In this document: positions 44,961-54,262 of the stretch, one piece after another
Position numbering within the stretch: the stretch's first letter is position 1
Layout of the letters: each line of letters begins with the position of its first letter
Assembly (NCBI GenBank): GCA_002708905.1
Contig: PAPM01000041.1
Span: 1 to 64,000, forward strand
DNA length: 64,000 bases
Reading direction: 5' to 3'
From: Pseudomonadales bacterium
Lineage (GTDB): Bacteria; Pseudomonadota; Gammaproteobacteria; Pseudomonadales; Ketobacteraceae
The notes under the pieces: model-generated
What the model was told of the DNA's origin: nothing
The model's input: only the letters and a program-made list of their open reading frames with translations
Database searches by the model: none
Translations under genes and position numbers: made by a program

Positions 44961-45992
44961 TTAATTAACGCTTGCCTTCATGGGCTCCGCCGCCTCTTGC
45001 CGGGAAAGAAACTCATCACTCTGGAACCAGGCGATGGAATCCCGCAGTGAAATACGTACATCGCGGGGATTGTATCCCAGCTCTTTGCGGGCTTTACTGC
45101 AGTCCATGTAAGCATACTGGGAAGTGTACTTGAGCTCTTTCGGATTAATCAGAGGTCTGGTGTGGGTAATGTTTTCCGCAATAAACTGCGCCAGCTGTGC
45201 GCCGCCTTCCACCAGTAAACCCGGTAGTGGGATAACACGATCAGATTTACCCAATATCTCCGCGCACATTTTACTGAACTCTTCACCGCTGACATTTTCG
45301 TTGCCGAGAATATAGATTTCACCCTGACGCCCTTTTTCAGCGGCCAGAATATGGCCCGCCGCCACATCCCGCACATCCACCAAATTGAATCCACCGGGGA
45401 AGGAGAAGCGGGCGCCTCCATCGATCATCTGCAGAATAATGCCGCCGGTGGGGGTAGGTGCCACGTCGCCCGGTCCAAATGGGAAGGCTGGATTGACTAC
45501 CGTGAGATTCAAGCCCTGCTCAGCGAAATCCAGTGCTTCCTGCTGGCTCAGGTATTTGCTGAGTATGTACGGCAGGCTGTCGTATTGGTTGAACGGCGTG
45601 GTCTCATTGGAGGAGGCTTTGCCAGGCAATAGCCCAATGGCGGAGAGGGAACTGGTATAGACCACTTTCTTCACATTTTCTGCGTTCTTGCAGGCCCAGA
45701 GCATATTGCGGCTGCCCTGTATATTCACTTCCCATAAGGGCTTCCAGTCCGGCATCCAGGTTGCGTACACGGCGGCCAGGTGAAAAACCGTATCCACATC
45801 CTGCACGATTTCCTTAACGAAGCCTTTGTCGAGCATGTCGCCACGGACAATCTCAGGTTTAAGGTGTTCGATATTGTCGGTGCGCTCGTTGGGCAGGGCG
45901 GTTGCTCTTACCTGTATGCCCATGGCCGTCAGTTGTTCCACGACGTGAGAACCGATAAAACCGGCTGCGCCGGTGACAAGTGCTTTTTTCAT
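44961..45992 (-). CDS. NAD-dependent epimerase/dehydratase (SDR extended, DFR/HpnA-like)
   Basis: A 343-residue extended short-chain dehydrogenase. The NAD motif TGAAGFIGSH is at 7-16, the catalytic Ser is in TSSLSAIG (113-120) and Tyr/Lys are Y142 and K146 in YILSKY. Similarity is to dihydroflavonol 4-reductase/HpnA-like proteins that reduce or epimerise polyols or sterol-type ketones. It is monocistronic, on the minus strand with a long upstream region at 45993-46506. Substrate unknown. Confidence 0.88.
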   Translation of the reverse strand: MKKALVTGAAGFIGSHVVEQLTAMGIQVRATALPNERTDNIEHLKPEIVRGDMLDKGFVKEIVQDVDTVFHLAAVYATWMPDWKPLWEVNIQGSRNMLWACKNAENVKKVVYTSSLSAIGLLPGKASSNETTPFNQYDSLPYILSKYLSQQEALDFAEQGLNLTVVNPAFPFGPGDVAPTPTGGIILQMIDGGARFSFPGGFNLVDVRDVAAGHILAAEKGRQGEIYILGNENVSGEEFSKMCAEILGKSDRVIPLPGLLVEGGAQLAQFIAENITHTRPLINPKELKYTSQYAYMDCSKARKELGYNPRDVRISLRDSIAWFQSDEFLSRQEAAEPMKASVN

Positions 45993-46506
45993 GATCCAGA
46001 TCCCTGTATGTGTCCAAAAAACCAGCTAAAACTCAGTTGTTATAGGTAATCTACCGCCACTCGACCTGAGCAGTTCGAGGGCATTTGGTCAGCCATGATT
46101 GCCTAATGGCTTCCCTTTGTGAATGGCAAAAACTATTAGGACTTGATCAAAACGCTCTGATTCGGTGGATTCATTTGCTTCTTTCTGTAGCGGTTTTGTA
46201 ACGCTTGCGAATTTTATCATTCCCATTATCAGGCTTTTAAAAACAGAGGCTTAGGCGCAGAAAACAATCGCTGTGATGAGGGGGTATGCGGATGGCTTTA
46301 GGTGCACTAGCGGCCGATAAGGGATATCGCGTTGATTTTATTGGGGAAAATATGAAGCAATAATGCTGCGCTATAATGGTGCAAATACAAAAAGAATCAT
46401 TATATAACAACCACTTTGCGGCGGTTTTTGGGGCCTCAACTATATTTCAGAATAGTGAAAGCCCCGTATTTCGTGGCTTATGAGGCAATAAGCAGTTTGG
46501 AGGTTG
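45993..46506. other. 514-bp intergenic region upstream of the giant lipoprotein gene
   Basis: Divergent between the epimerase gene and the giant lipoprotein. A consensus TATAAT (46372-46377) lies about 130 bp before the probable lipoprotein start but without a good -35 at 17 bp. AT-rich sequence (46380-46410) follows. No RNA gene, known riboswitch or ORF of note is seen. Confidence 0.5.
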
Positions 46507-49500
46507 GTGTCCCAATTGAGTGCGATCCGATTCTTTGTATTATTCGGTTGCATATTGCTGATCACCGCGTGCGGTGGTGGCGGGGGTGGTTCGGATGGCG
46601 GCGGCTCCGATCAATCCCAGACCGGCAATGCGGGCAATTCCGATTCAGCCAGCTCCGAGCCCGGAGCAACCGAAGGTGAGGGCAGCACTGGTGCCGGCAC
46701 CGGTGGTTCCGGTGCGACCGGTAACATCGGAGACGCTGCCGTCCAGCCCGGTAGTGGCTCTAATTCAGCCTTTCAGGCCCCAAGGGTGGTATCGCTTTGG
46801 TCGCAGGGCGTGCCCTTTGGCGAAGGCCGCATCATTGATGACACCATATCTTTTTCCGGTACAGCTGAACCGCATCACGTCATTGAGCTGTGGTTGAATG
46901 GTGTCATGAACGGTTCCACTGTTGTGGATAGCCGGGGTGAGTGGAGTTTGGACTTTACCCGAATCAGTTTGTCTCCCGGGTCATACAGCGTTGACCTGGT
47001 TTCTATTTCCCCCCGAGGTTATCGCACTGAATCAGAGCGGTCTTTTTTATTCCGTTATGATCCCACTGCGCCGGCGGCACCCATTATTACTGCGATCAGC
47101 AATGACTCCTACATTGCGGGGGACGGCTACACGACGGATGGATCGCTGATTGTCAGTGGTACGGTGGAACCGGGGCTCACGGTCACGCTCTATCTCGACA
47201 ACGTTGCTATTGGATCTTCCGTATCGGATGTCGATGGTAACTGGGTAGTGGATTATTCCGCTGTGGACTTGGTTGATGGGAGCTACATGCTTACCGCCGA
47301 TGCGGTGTTCGTGGATTTGCAGAGCGCGATCTCTGCCCAGTTCCCCCTGACGGTGGATCGGGTAGCCCCACCCGCCCCGGCAAACCTGTTAATTTCCACG
47401 GATTCCGGTAGTAGCGCAACCGATGGTATAACCAATGACGCTGCTCTTGTGCTGAGTGGCGTCGCTGAACCCAATGCATTGATCAGGGTGCGATTGGACA
47501 ATCTGGTCATCGGCACCACCCGCGCCGATGGCAGCGGCAACTGGAGTTTCGACTACACCGCATTCAGTTTTCTTGAGGGCAATTATGCTGTTGCCCTGAT
47601 GGCCACCGACCTGGCAGGTAATCAGTCTGCCTGGTCCACGTTTCCGATTGTTATCGATACAACCCCTCCGAATCCAGTGACCACCTTTGGCATGCAGCCG
47701 GATACCGGGGTTGTGGGAGATGGGTTGACGTCCACCGGGGCGATACAGTTGGTGGGCACCGCGGACGCAGGTGATGTGGTTGAAGTCTTCATTGATGGTG
47801 TTTCCGCTGGCCAGGTTGCGGTGGATGCCAATGGCGACTGGGTTCTGGATTTGTCTGCAGCACCCTTGCTGGACGGTGCCTACTCGATTACTGCGCAGGT
47901 TATTGATACCGCAGGTAACCGGTCGGCACTGTCCACCGCGCTGGACGTCGTGGTCAACACCATTCAGCCCAATGTGCCGACGATAACCGGTATCAGCAAC
48001 GATACTGGAATCGTCGGTGACTATGTTACTTCCGACAATACCCCGACCATCCAGGGCTCGGCGGATGTCGGGGCTGTGGTTCATGTTCTGGTGGACGGGG
48101 TGGAGCAGGGTACCACTACGGCGCTTGTTGGAGGAAGCTGGAGTTATAGCCTTCCCGCGTTGTCGGATGGTGCCTATGCCATTACTGCTTATGCCCACAA
48201 TGTTGTAGGGTCGCAGTCAGCGGTATCGGCGTCACTGGCATTGGTGATTGATACCAGTGCACCGGCCGCGCCCGGCGCTGTCAGCATAACCGATGATACG
48301 GGTCTGAGTGATGGCATCACCAATGACACATCGCTTATTTTTTCCGGCTCTGCCGAGGCCAACAGCCGTGTGGAAATGTTTGTCGATGGTGTGTCGGTCG
48401 GTACCCGGTCTGCAGATGGTGCAGGAAACTGGCAATTTGATTTAACGGCCGCCCCATTTGCTGAAGGCAGTTACTCTATCCGTTGGCAAGCGACGGATGC
48501 GGCTGACAACACATCTCCTTTATCGCTGGCCTTCAGTTTAGTAATAGATACTTCAGCTCCGGCAGCACCTCAGATAACTGCTTTTAGCGACGACACCGGC
48601 GTGATCGGAGACCAGGTAACGGCAGACACCACGCTGGTGTTCTCCGGAACATCGGAAGCCGGCGCCACTGTTGAGCTGTTCTGGGGCGGCATAAGCCGTG
48701 GTTCCACCGTTGCCGATGGCAGTGGAGCCTGGAGTTTCGATTACACAGCGACGACCCTGGCTGCGGGGATTTATTCTGTGACGGCAGAAGCGATTGACGT
48801 ATCAGGAAACCGTTCGGCTGCGTCGCTGAGCTTTACGGTGGAGGTGGATTCTCTCGCACCCAATGCGCCGTTGGTGACCGGCATCAGTTCGGATACCGGG
48901 GCTGTGGACGGCATCACCAGTGATACTACCCTGGTGATTTCCGGGACGGCTGAAGCGGATGCGGAAATTGCGGTTCTAGTCGGCGGCAGCAGTGTTGGTA
49001 CTGTTGTGGCGACCGGCGGAATCTGGAACTTTGATTATACCGGTACAACTTTGGCGGACGGCGACTACGCCATTAATGCCACGGCGATGGATGCAGCAGG
49101 CAATGTGTCCAGCGCCTCAGCGACCTTTAACCTGACGGTGGACAGTGGCTTGCCTGCGGCGCCCGTAATTGTCGGCGTTACCGACGACACCAATGTGGCT
49201 GGCGACGGCGTGACATCGGATACAGCGTTGGTGATTTCCGGTACCAGCGAAGCGGATGCCTCGGTTGATCTGTACCTTGACGGTGGCTTGATCGGGACCA
49301 CCACGGCTAATGCTGCAGGCGCTTGGATCTTTGATTATTCTGCTACATCGTTGTTGGAGGGAAGCTATGAGTTGACCGCTGTCGCATCGGATGTGGCGGG
49401 CAACAGTTCGGTGATTGCCACAGGCTTTCCCGTGGTGGTCGATGTCACTGCGCCGGCGGTACCGGTCATCAGCACTATAACGGACGATACGTCAACACCG

Positions 49501-52500
49501 GGTGACGGCTTAACCAGTGATAGTACGCTGGTCTTCAGTGGAACCTCAGAGGCCGATACTACCGTCACCGTATTCCAGGATGGCGGTTCCATTGGTACGA
49601 CGGTCGCGGATGGCGCAGGTAATTGGACCTTTGATCACAGCGGCACAGTTCTGGCAACGGGTTCCTACAGCTTTAGCGCGCAGGCCCGGGATTTGGCCGG
49701 TAATAGTTCGGTGTTGTCTGCCGGGTTCGATGTGGTGGTGGACAATAACGTGCCTGCAGCCCCCGCTATTCTGACAATCACAACGGACAGTGGCAGCGCC
49801 GACGGCATCACCAACGATAACAGCCTGGTGATTGCCGGTAGTGGTGAATCCGGAGCAACGGTCACGTTAATGCTCGACGGTACCCCCATCGGTAATCCCA
49901 TTGTCGATGGCAGCGGAGCCTGGACCTTCGATTACACTGGGACGCTGTTGAGTGATGCGGTATATGCATTCACTGCCACCCAGGCCGACGGTGCCGGTAA
50001 CGCTTCGGTTGCCAGTACCTCATTTGCTGTGACTATTGACACCGCCGCGCCCCTGTTGTCCTCCAGCACCCCGGCAGACGGTGCCGCAGGCGTTGGCTTG
50101 AATGACAACCTTATTCTGAATTTTAATGAAAATGTCTACGCCCAAAGCGGCAACTTTGAAATCCGTAATGCCGGTGACGATTCGCTGTTCGAGACCATTC
50201 CCGTTGGCGATGCCCGGGTGTCCGGCGCTGGAACCGCAACGATTACCTTGAATCCCGACGGTACCTTCCTTGGCGGCGTGGGTTATTACGTGTTGGTGGA
50301 TGCCGGGGCGTTTGCCGATGTTGCCAACAACGATTACGCAGGCATTACGACGAGCACCGGCTTTAATTTCACTACGGCCGGCACCGCGCTTACCAGCACG
50401 GTTCCCGCCGATGAGGCTACCGCTGTTGTTCTGAATTCCACCATTACCCTGAACTTTAACGAACCTGTGTTTGTCAATTCCGGCAACATCGTCATACACA
50501 AGCTGAGTGATAGCAGTGTCTGGGACAGCATTGATGTGACTTCAGGGCAGGTCACCGGCTCGGGAAGCAGCACCATCGTGGTCACACAAACGGATGTGCT
50601 GGAGCCGAACGTGGATTATTACATCACAATAGACGCCACTGCCCTGGTAAACGGAGCAGGGGCTGCCTTCGCCGGCATTTCCAATAACACAGATCTTAAT
50701 TTTACGTCGCTAAATGCTTCTATTCCCACCGTAACCAATGTGACGTCGACCACAGCGGATGGCACCTATGGTGTAGGGGCTACTATCAATGTATCTGTGG
50801 CGTTCAGTGAAGCGGTGATAGTGACCCTGGCAACCCCCCAGTTGGAATTGGATATGGAAGGTCTGGACCGTCTGGTGGACCTGACCTCCGGCTCGGGAAC
50901 GACCACCTTATCCTTTGATTATTCTGTCGTACTGGGCGATGGTGCCGCTGATCTGGATTACACCAATGTCACGGCGCTGCTGTTGAACGGCGCTCGAATT
51001 CGCAGTGCCCAGTTTGCAACCGCGGATCTGACCTTACCATCACCAACCGCGTCTGGATCATTATCCTTCAATAAAGACATAGCGATCACGGCGCAGGAGT
51101 TGGATGTCAGCAGCATGAGTGCGGCCGATGGTTTCCAGGTTGAAGGCGGGGTGGCTGGAGAGCATCTGGGATGGGCCGTCAGCACGGTGGGCGATATTAA
51201 CGGAGATGGCTTTGAAGATTTTGTCACCGGTGCGCCGGATTACGGCGGTTCATCCGGCGTGGCTTATGTGGTGTATGGACAAGCCGGTGCCACCAGAAGC
51301 AATTTACTGGCTACCACCATTACCAGTGGTATCAACGGATTCCGAATCACCGGTGTCGGTGCGGTTGATAAAATGGGCGGCGCCGTGGGCGGAGCAGGGG
51401 ATATTAATGATGACGGCTATGACGATTTGTATGTGGTCGCGCCGCTGGACGATGACTACGCCAGTGATGGCGGTATTCTCTATGTAGTCTATGGCCGGGC
51501 GTCGAACAGTGATGTGATTGTCTCCAGCTTTGGCAGCAGTGCTGGCTTCAGGGTGACCACGTCTGAAGCGGATGCCCGTATCGCCGATTCCTTCACCGAT
51601 TTTAATGGCAATGGCCAAGCGGTTGATGCGGGCGGCGACTTTAACGGTGATGGCATCGACGATCTGATTGTCGGCATACGTTATAGCGACCAGGATGGTG
51701 CTGACAGTGGTAAGGCCTATGTCATCTTCGGACAATCCGGTTCCACTCGCAATGATGTGGATCTGGACATGATTAATCCTACCGGACCGGACGGCATGAT
51801 GATTTACGGAGCGGGTGCCGGCTGGCAGCTGGGACAGGCGGCGCGCTTTGTCGGTGACTATGATGCGGACGGGTACGATGATGTGGTCGTGAGTGCCATC
51901 TTCTCCGATGAGCTTGCGTTCTGGGGTGGTCAGTCTTTCCTGGTTTTCGGGTCGCCGGGCCCGTTGTTCAATGCGATTGATGTTTCAACCCTGAGTGGTG
52001 GAAGTGGCATTAAAATCCAGTCCAGTATCAGCAATGGCATACTGGGTCATTCCGTTGCTGGTGGTGATTTCAATGGAGATGGTATCAGTGACATTGTCCT
52101 GTCTTCCAACGGTAAAGATACCAACGGCAAATCCGGGAATGGTGCCGCGTATGTGCTTTACGGAAATGACAGCGGGTCCTATGCCAATATTGATGTGGAT
52201 ACCATTCTGGCCAGCGATGGGTTTGCTTTGTTCGGTGAAAGCGATGCTGATCAGCTAGGCCATAGCCTTGCCAGTGCCGGTGACTTTAATGTCGATGGCG
52301 TTGATGACCTGCTGCTTGGGGCGTATTTGAATTCCGAAGGTGGCGCTGCAGCGGGTGCCGCTTACATGATCATGGGTAAGGACGGCAGCAGCCGGGCGGA
52401 TGTGGATCTGGCTACGATCACGAATGTGGATGGTTTCAAAGTCATCGGCGATGCCGCTGATGATCGACTGGGGCAGAGTACCGGCCAGGCCGATGTGAAC

Positions 52501-54093
52501 GGTGATGGCTATACGGATCTTTTGATCGGCGCGCCCCTAGGGGATAACGGGGTGACAGAGGGCGGTGAAACTGTCGTTATCTGGGGCCGGGATTTCAGTC
52601 AGTCGGTACTGGCCGGGCTGGTCGGTGATGCCAGTGCCAATAATATTGTCGGCACCAGCGGCAATGACACCATAACAACCGGTGGCGGGGCTGATGTAGT
52701 GTCTGCAGGTTCAGGCGACGACATTATTTTGTTATCGGATACGGCGTTTTATAACATCGAAGGCGGTTTGGGAACGGACACTCTGCAGTTCGACAGTACC
52801 TTGAATAACCTTGATCTCACCAGTTTCGGGCCTGAAGTCATCAACGGTATTGAGGTGATTGATTTGGCCGATGGTGGCAACGTGCTTACCCTGAGTCAAA
52901 AATCCATGTTGGCCCTTTCAAAGGAAACCCGCGTCCTTTATGTGAAAGGTGGCAGCAGCGATTCGGTAATCTCCTCGGCGGGAGACGGTTGGTGTTACAC
53001 CGGTACCAGAACCGTAGGGGGAATCAATTACAATATATATCTGGATGAGGGTGCCGTGCTCTATGTGCAGACCGGCATTGATAGCAGTGCCGTCAACAGT
53101 TTCAACAGTACCCAGCAATATTCTTTCAATACCACATTTGGTGGTGCCGGTGTCAGTGGCAATGTCAGCAACTTCCCGGTGCTCATCAGGGTGTCTTCGG
53201 GCATTGTCAGTACGCTGCAGGGCAGTCTGGCCGATGTGCGTTTCACCGATAAAGACCAGCTCACCTGGTTGCCCTATGAAGTGGAAACGGGCCCTTCCGG
53301 GCAAGTGAATATTTGGGTGTTGGTACCCCAGGTGGATGGCAACAGCAGCGCTGATTATATCGTAATGCATTACAACGATGTGCAAAACGGCGCGGTCCCG
53401 GATCGGCAGAACCCAACCAAGGTCTGGAAGGATTATGGTGCTGTGTGGCACTTCGACGAGGGTACGTCCGGCACCGCTTTCGACTCCACGGCCTATCAAA
53501 ATCATGCTGCTCAAACCAGCGGCAATGTGGGCGATAACTCAAACCGGTTGATTGGCTACGGGCGACAATTTTCGGGAAATGAAACCTTGCAGGCTCCCTA
53601 TGATGTTTCCTTTAACGCGGATGGCCAGGCCTTTACCGTTGAATCCTGGGTGAGAGAGCCTGGCTTCCTGTTCTTCGGAAATAAAAGTCGCCTGGAAGTG
53701 TTGTCCCGTGGCACCAGTGGTAGGCACTGGAATATGACCAGCAATTCGGTCTTGTTTTCCATCGAATATGCCCCTCGTTTTGTACTCTCGGACGGCATCG
53801 GCACTTCCACACTTTCCTTTGATGGCGGTGGTGTGTGGTTTACATCAGAGCAATGGGTTCATCAGGCTATGGTGGTGCATCCTACCAATGGTGTCCGCAT
53901 CTACACTAATGGAAACCTGGCGGCGACCGGGACCTATCGTAATATGGAAAACGGCCAGCCCTTTAAAATGGGCAGCAGTGGTTCAGATTTTGAATTGGAT
54001 GAAGTGCGCTACGGGCGTTATGCCGCAGATGCCAATCGGATCAAGTTGAGCTACCAGAATCAACGTTCAAGTGGATATCTGGTATCACCTTAG
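46504..54093 (+). CDS. Giant surface lipoprotein: Ig-like repeats, FG-GAP propeller, RTX-like, DUF2341 and LamG domains
   Basis: A 2529-residue lipoprotein. The signal ends with the lipobox LLITAC (Cys23), then a Gly/Ser linker to about 90. Eleven Ig-like repeats of about 98 residues (92-1179) share the SGTAEA...GNWxFDYT...DxAGN pattern. Next are two Big_5-like copies (STPADGAAGVG and STVPADEATAVV, to about 1403), an adhesin-like domain (to 1530), seven FG-GAP units with DINGDGFED-type Ca loops (1535-2039), an RTX-like GNDTITTGGGAD stretch, DUF2341 and a LamG domain (about 2310-2520). Starts are non-ATG (TTG 46504, GTG 46507 or TTG 46516) after GGAGG 46499-46503. An adhesin or matrix role is inferred. 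No secretion partner is adjacent. Confidence 0.88.
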   Translation: MVSQLSAIRFFVLFGCILLITACGGGGGGSDGGGSDQSQTGNAGNSDSASSEPGATEGEGSTGAGTGGSGATGNIGDAAVQPGSGSNSAFQAPRVVSLWSQGVPFGEGRIIDDTISFSGTAEPHHVIELWLNGVMNGSTVVDSRGEWSLDFTRISLSPGSYSVDLVSISPRGYRTESERSFLFRYDPTAPAAPIITAISNDSYIAGDGYTTDGSLIVSGTVEPGLTVTLYLDNVAIGSSVSDVDGNWVVDYSAVDLVDGSYMLTADAVFVDLQSAISAQFPLTVDRVAPPAPANLLISTDSGSSATDGITNDAALVLSGVAEPNALIRVRLDNLVIGTTRADGSGNWSFDYTAFSFLEGNYAVALMATDLAGNQSAWSTFPIVIDTTPPNPVTTFGMQPDTGVVGDGLTSTGAIQLVGTADAGDVVEVFIDGVSAGQVAVDANGDWVLDLSAAPLLDGAYSITAQVIDTAGNRSALSTALDVVVNTIQPNVPTITGISNDTGIVGDYVTSDNTPTIQGSADVGAVVHVLVDGVEQGTTTALVGGSWSYSLPALSDGAYAITAYAHNVVGSQSAVSASLALVIDTSAPAAPGAVSITDDTGLSDGITNDTSLIFSGSAEANSRVEMFVDGVSVGTRSADGAGNWQFDLTAAPFAEGSYSIRWQATDAADNTSPLSLAFSLVIDTSAPAAPQITAFSDDTGVIGDQVTADTTLVFSGTSEAGATVELFWGGISRGSTVADGSGAWSFDYTATTLAAGIYSVTAEAIDVSGNRSAASLSFTVEVDSLAPNAPLVTGISSDTGAVDGITSDTTLVISGTAEADAEIAVLVGGSSVGTVVATGGIWNFDYTGTTLADGDYAINATAMDAAGNVSSASATFNLTVDSGLPAAPVIVGVTDDTNVAGDGVTSDTALVISGTSEADASVDLYLDGGLIGTTTANAAGAWIFDYSATSLLEGSYELTAVASDVAGNSSVIATGFPVVVDVTAPAVPVISTITDDTSTPGDGLTSDSTLVFSGTSEADTTVTVFQDGGSIGTTVADGAGNWTFDHSGTVLATGSYSFSAQARDLAGNSSVLSAGFDVVVDNNVPAAPAILTITTDSGSADGITNDNSLVIAGSGESGATVTLMLDGTPIGNPIVDGSGAWTFDYTGTLLSDAVYAFTATQADGAGNASVASTSFAVTIDTAAPLLSSSTPADGAAGVGLNDNLILNFNENVYAQSGNFEIRNAGDDSLFETIPVGDARVSGAGTATITLNPDGTFLGGVGYYVLVDAGAFADVANNDYAGITTSTGFNFTTAGTALTSTVPADEATAVVLNSTITLNFNEPVFVNSGNIVIHKLSDSSVWDSIDVTSGQVTGSGSSTIVVTQTDVLEPNVDYYITIDATALVNGAGAAFAGISNNTDLNFTSLNASIPTVTNVTSTTADGTYGVGATINVSVAFSEAVIVTLATPQLELDMEGLDRLVDLTSGSGTTTLSFDYSVVLGDGAADLDYTNVTALLLNGARIRSAQFATADLTLPSPTASGSLSFNKDIAITAQELDVSSMSAADGFQVEGGVAGEHLGWAVSTVGDINGDGFEDFVTGAPDYGGSSGVAYVVYGQAGATRSNLLATTITSGINGFRITGVGAVDKMGGAVGGAGDINDDGYDDLYVVAPLDDDYASDGGILYVVYGRASNSDVIVSSFGSSAGFRVTTSEADARIADSFTDFNGNGQAVDAGGDFNGDGIDDLIVGIRYSDQDGADSGKAYVIFGQSGSTRNDVDLDMINPTGPDGMMIYGAGAGWQLGQAARFVGDYDADGYDDVVVSAIFSDELAFWGGQSFLVFGSPGPLFNAIDVSTLSGGSGIKIQSSISNGILGHSVAGGDFNGDGISDIVLSSNGKDTNGKSGNGAAYVLYGNDSGSYANIDVDTILASDGFALFGESDADQLGHSLASAGDFNVDGVDDLLLGAYLNSEGGAAAGAAYMIMGKDGSSRADVDLATITNVDGFKVIGDAADDRLGQSTGQADVNGDGYTDLLIGAPLGDNGVTEGGETVVIWGRDFSQSVLAGLVGDASANNIVGTSGNDTITTGGGADVVSAGSGDDIILLSDTAFYNIEGGLGTDTLQFDSTLNNLDLTSFGPEVINGIEVIDLADGGNVLTLSQKSMLALSKETRVLYVKGGSSDSVISSAGDGWCYTGTRTVGGINYNIYLDEGAVLYVQTGIDSSAVNSFNSTQQYSFNTTFGGAGVSGNVSNFPVLIRVSSGIVSTLQGSLADVRFTDKDQLTWLPYEVETGPSGQVNIWVLVPQVDGNSSADYIVMHYNDVQNGAVPDRQNPTKVWKDYGAVWHFDEGTSGTAFDSTAYQNHAAQTSGNVGDNSNRLIGYGRQFSGNETLQAPYDVSFNADGQAFTVESWVREPGFLFFGNKSRLEVLSRGTSGRHWNMTSNSVLFSIEYAPRFVLSDGIGTSTLSFDGGGVWFTSEQWVHQAMVVHPTNGVRIYTNGNLAATGTYRNMENGQPFKMGSSGSDFELDEVRYGRYAADANRIKLSYQNQRSSGYLVSP
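46777..50040 (+). repeat. DNA repeat array encoding eleven Ig-like domains
   Basis: About eleven imperfect copies of roughly 295 bp, the first more divergent. Copies share the SGT-E, DG-x-GTT and GNW-x-FDYT segments at the protein level. Such arrays recombine to change adhesin length. Confidence 0.85.
51106..52600 (+). repeat. Seven FG-GAP (integrin alpha-type) repeats
   Basis: Seven units each with a GDxNxDGxxD Ca-binding loop followed by DLLLGAP-like strands, at about 51190, 51400, 51640, 51855, 52065, 52280 and 52490. Seven is the blade number of the integrin alpha beta-propeller. Confidence 0.8.
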
Positions 54094-54262
54094 GGCTGAT
54101 GTTGGAGGTTGGACTCCTGTTATTGCTACTTCTGGCAGCAATGCAGTGGCTAAACGTTGATAGGTTCTGCCAATTCCTTTCAATTCAGCTACTTGACTCT
54201 ATACTTACAGTTATAGTGGTCTTTTTACAGGCATCGCTGCACATTATTGGTATGGAACCGTC

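Noticed and set aside
46777-50040. CRISPR-like repeat array.
   Set aside because: The repeats are long, in-frame, coding and imperfect, and lack the 23-47 bp repeat and spacer structure.
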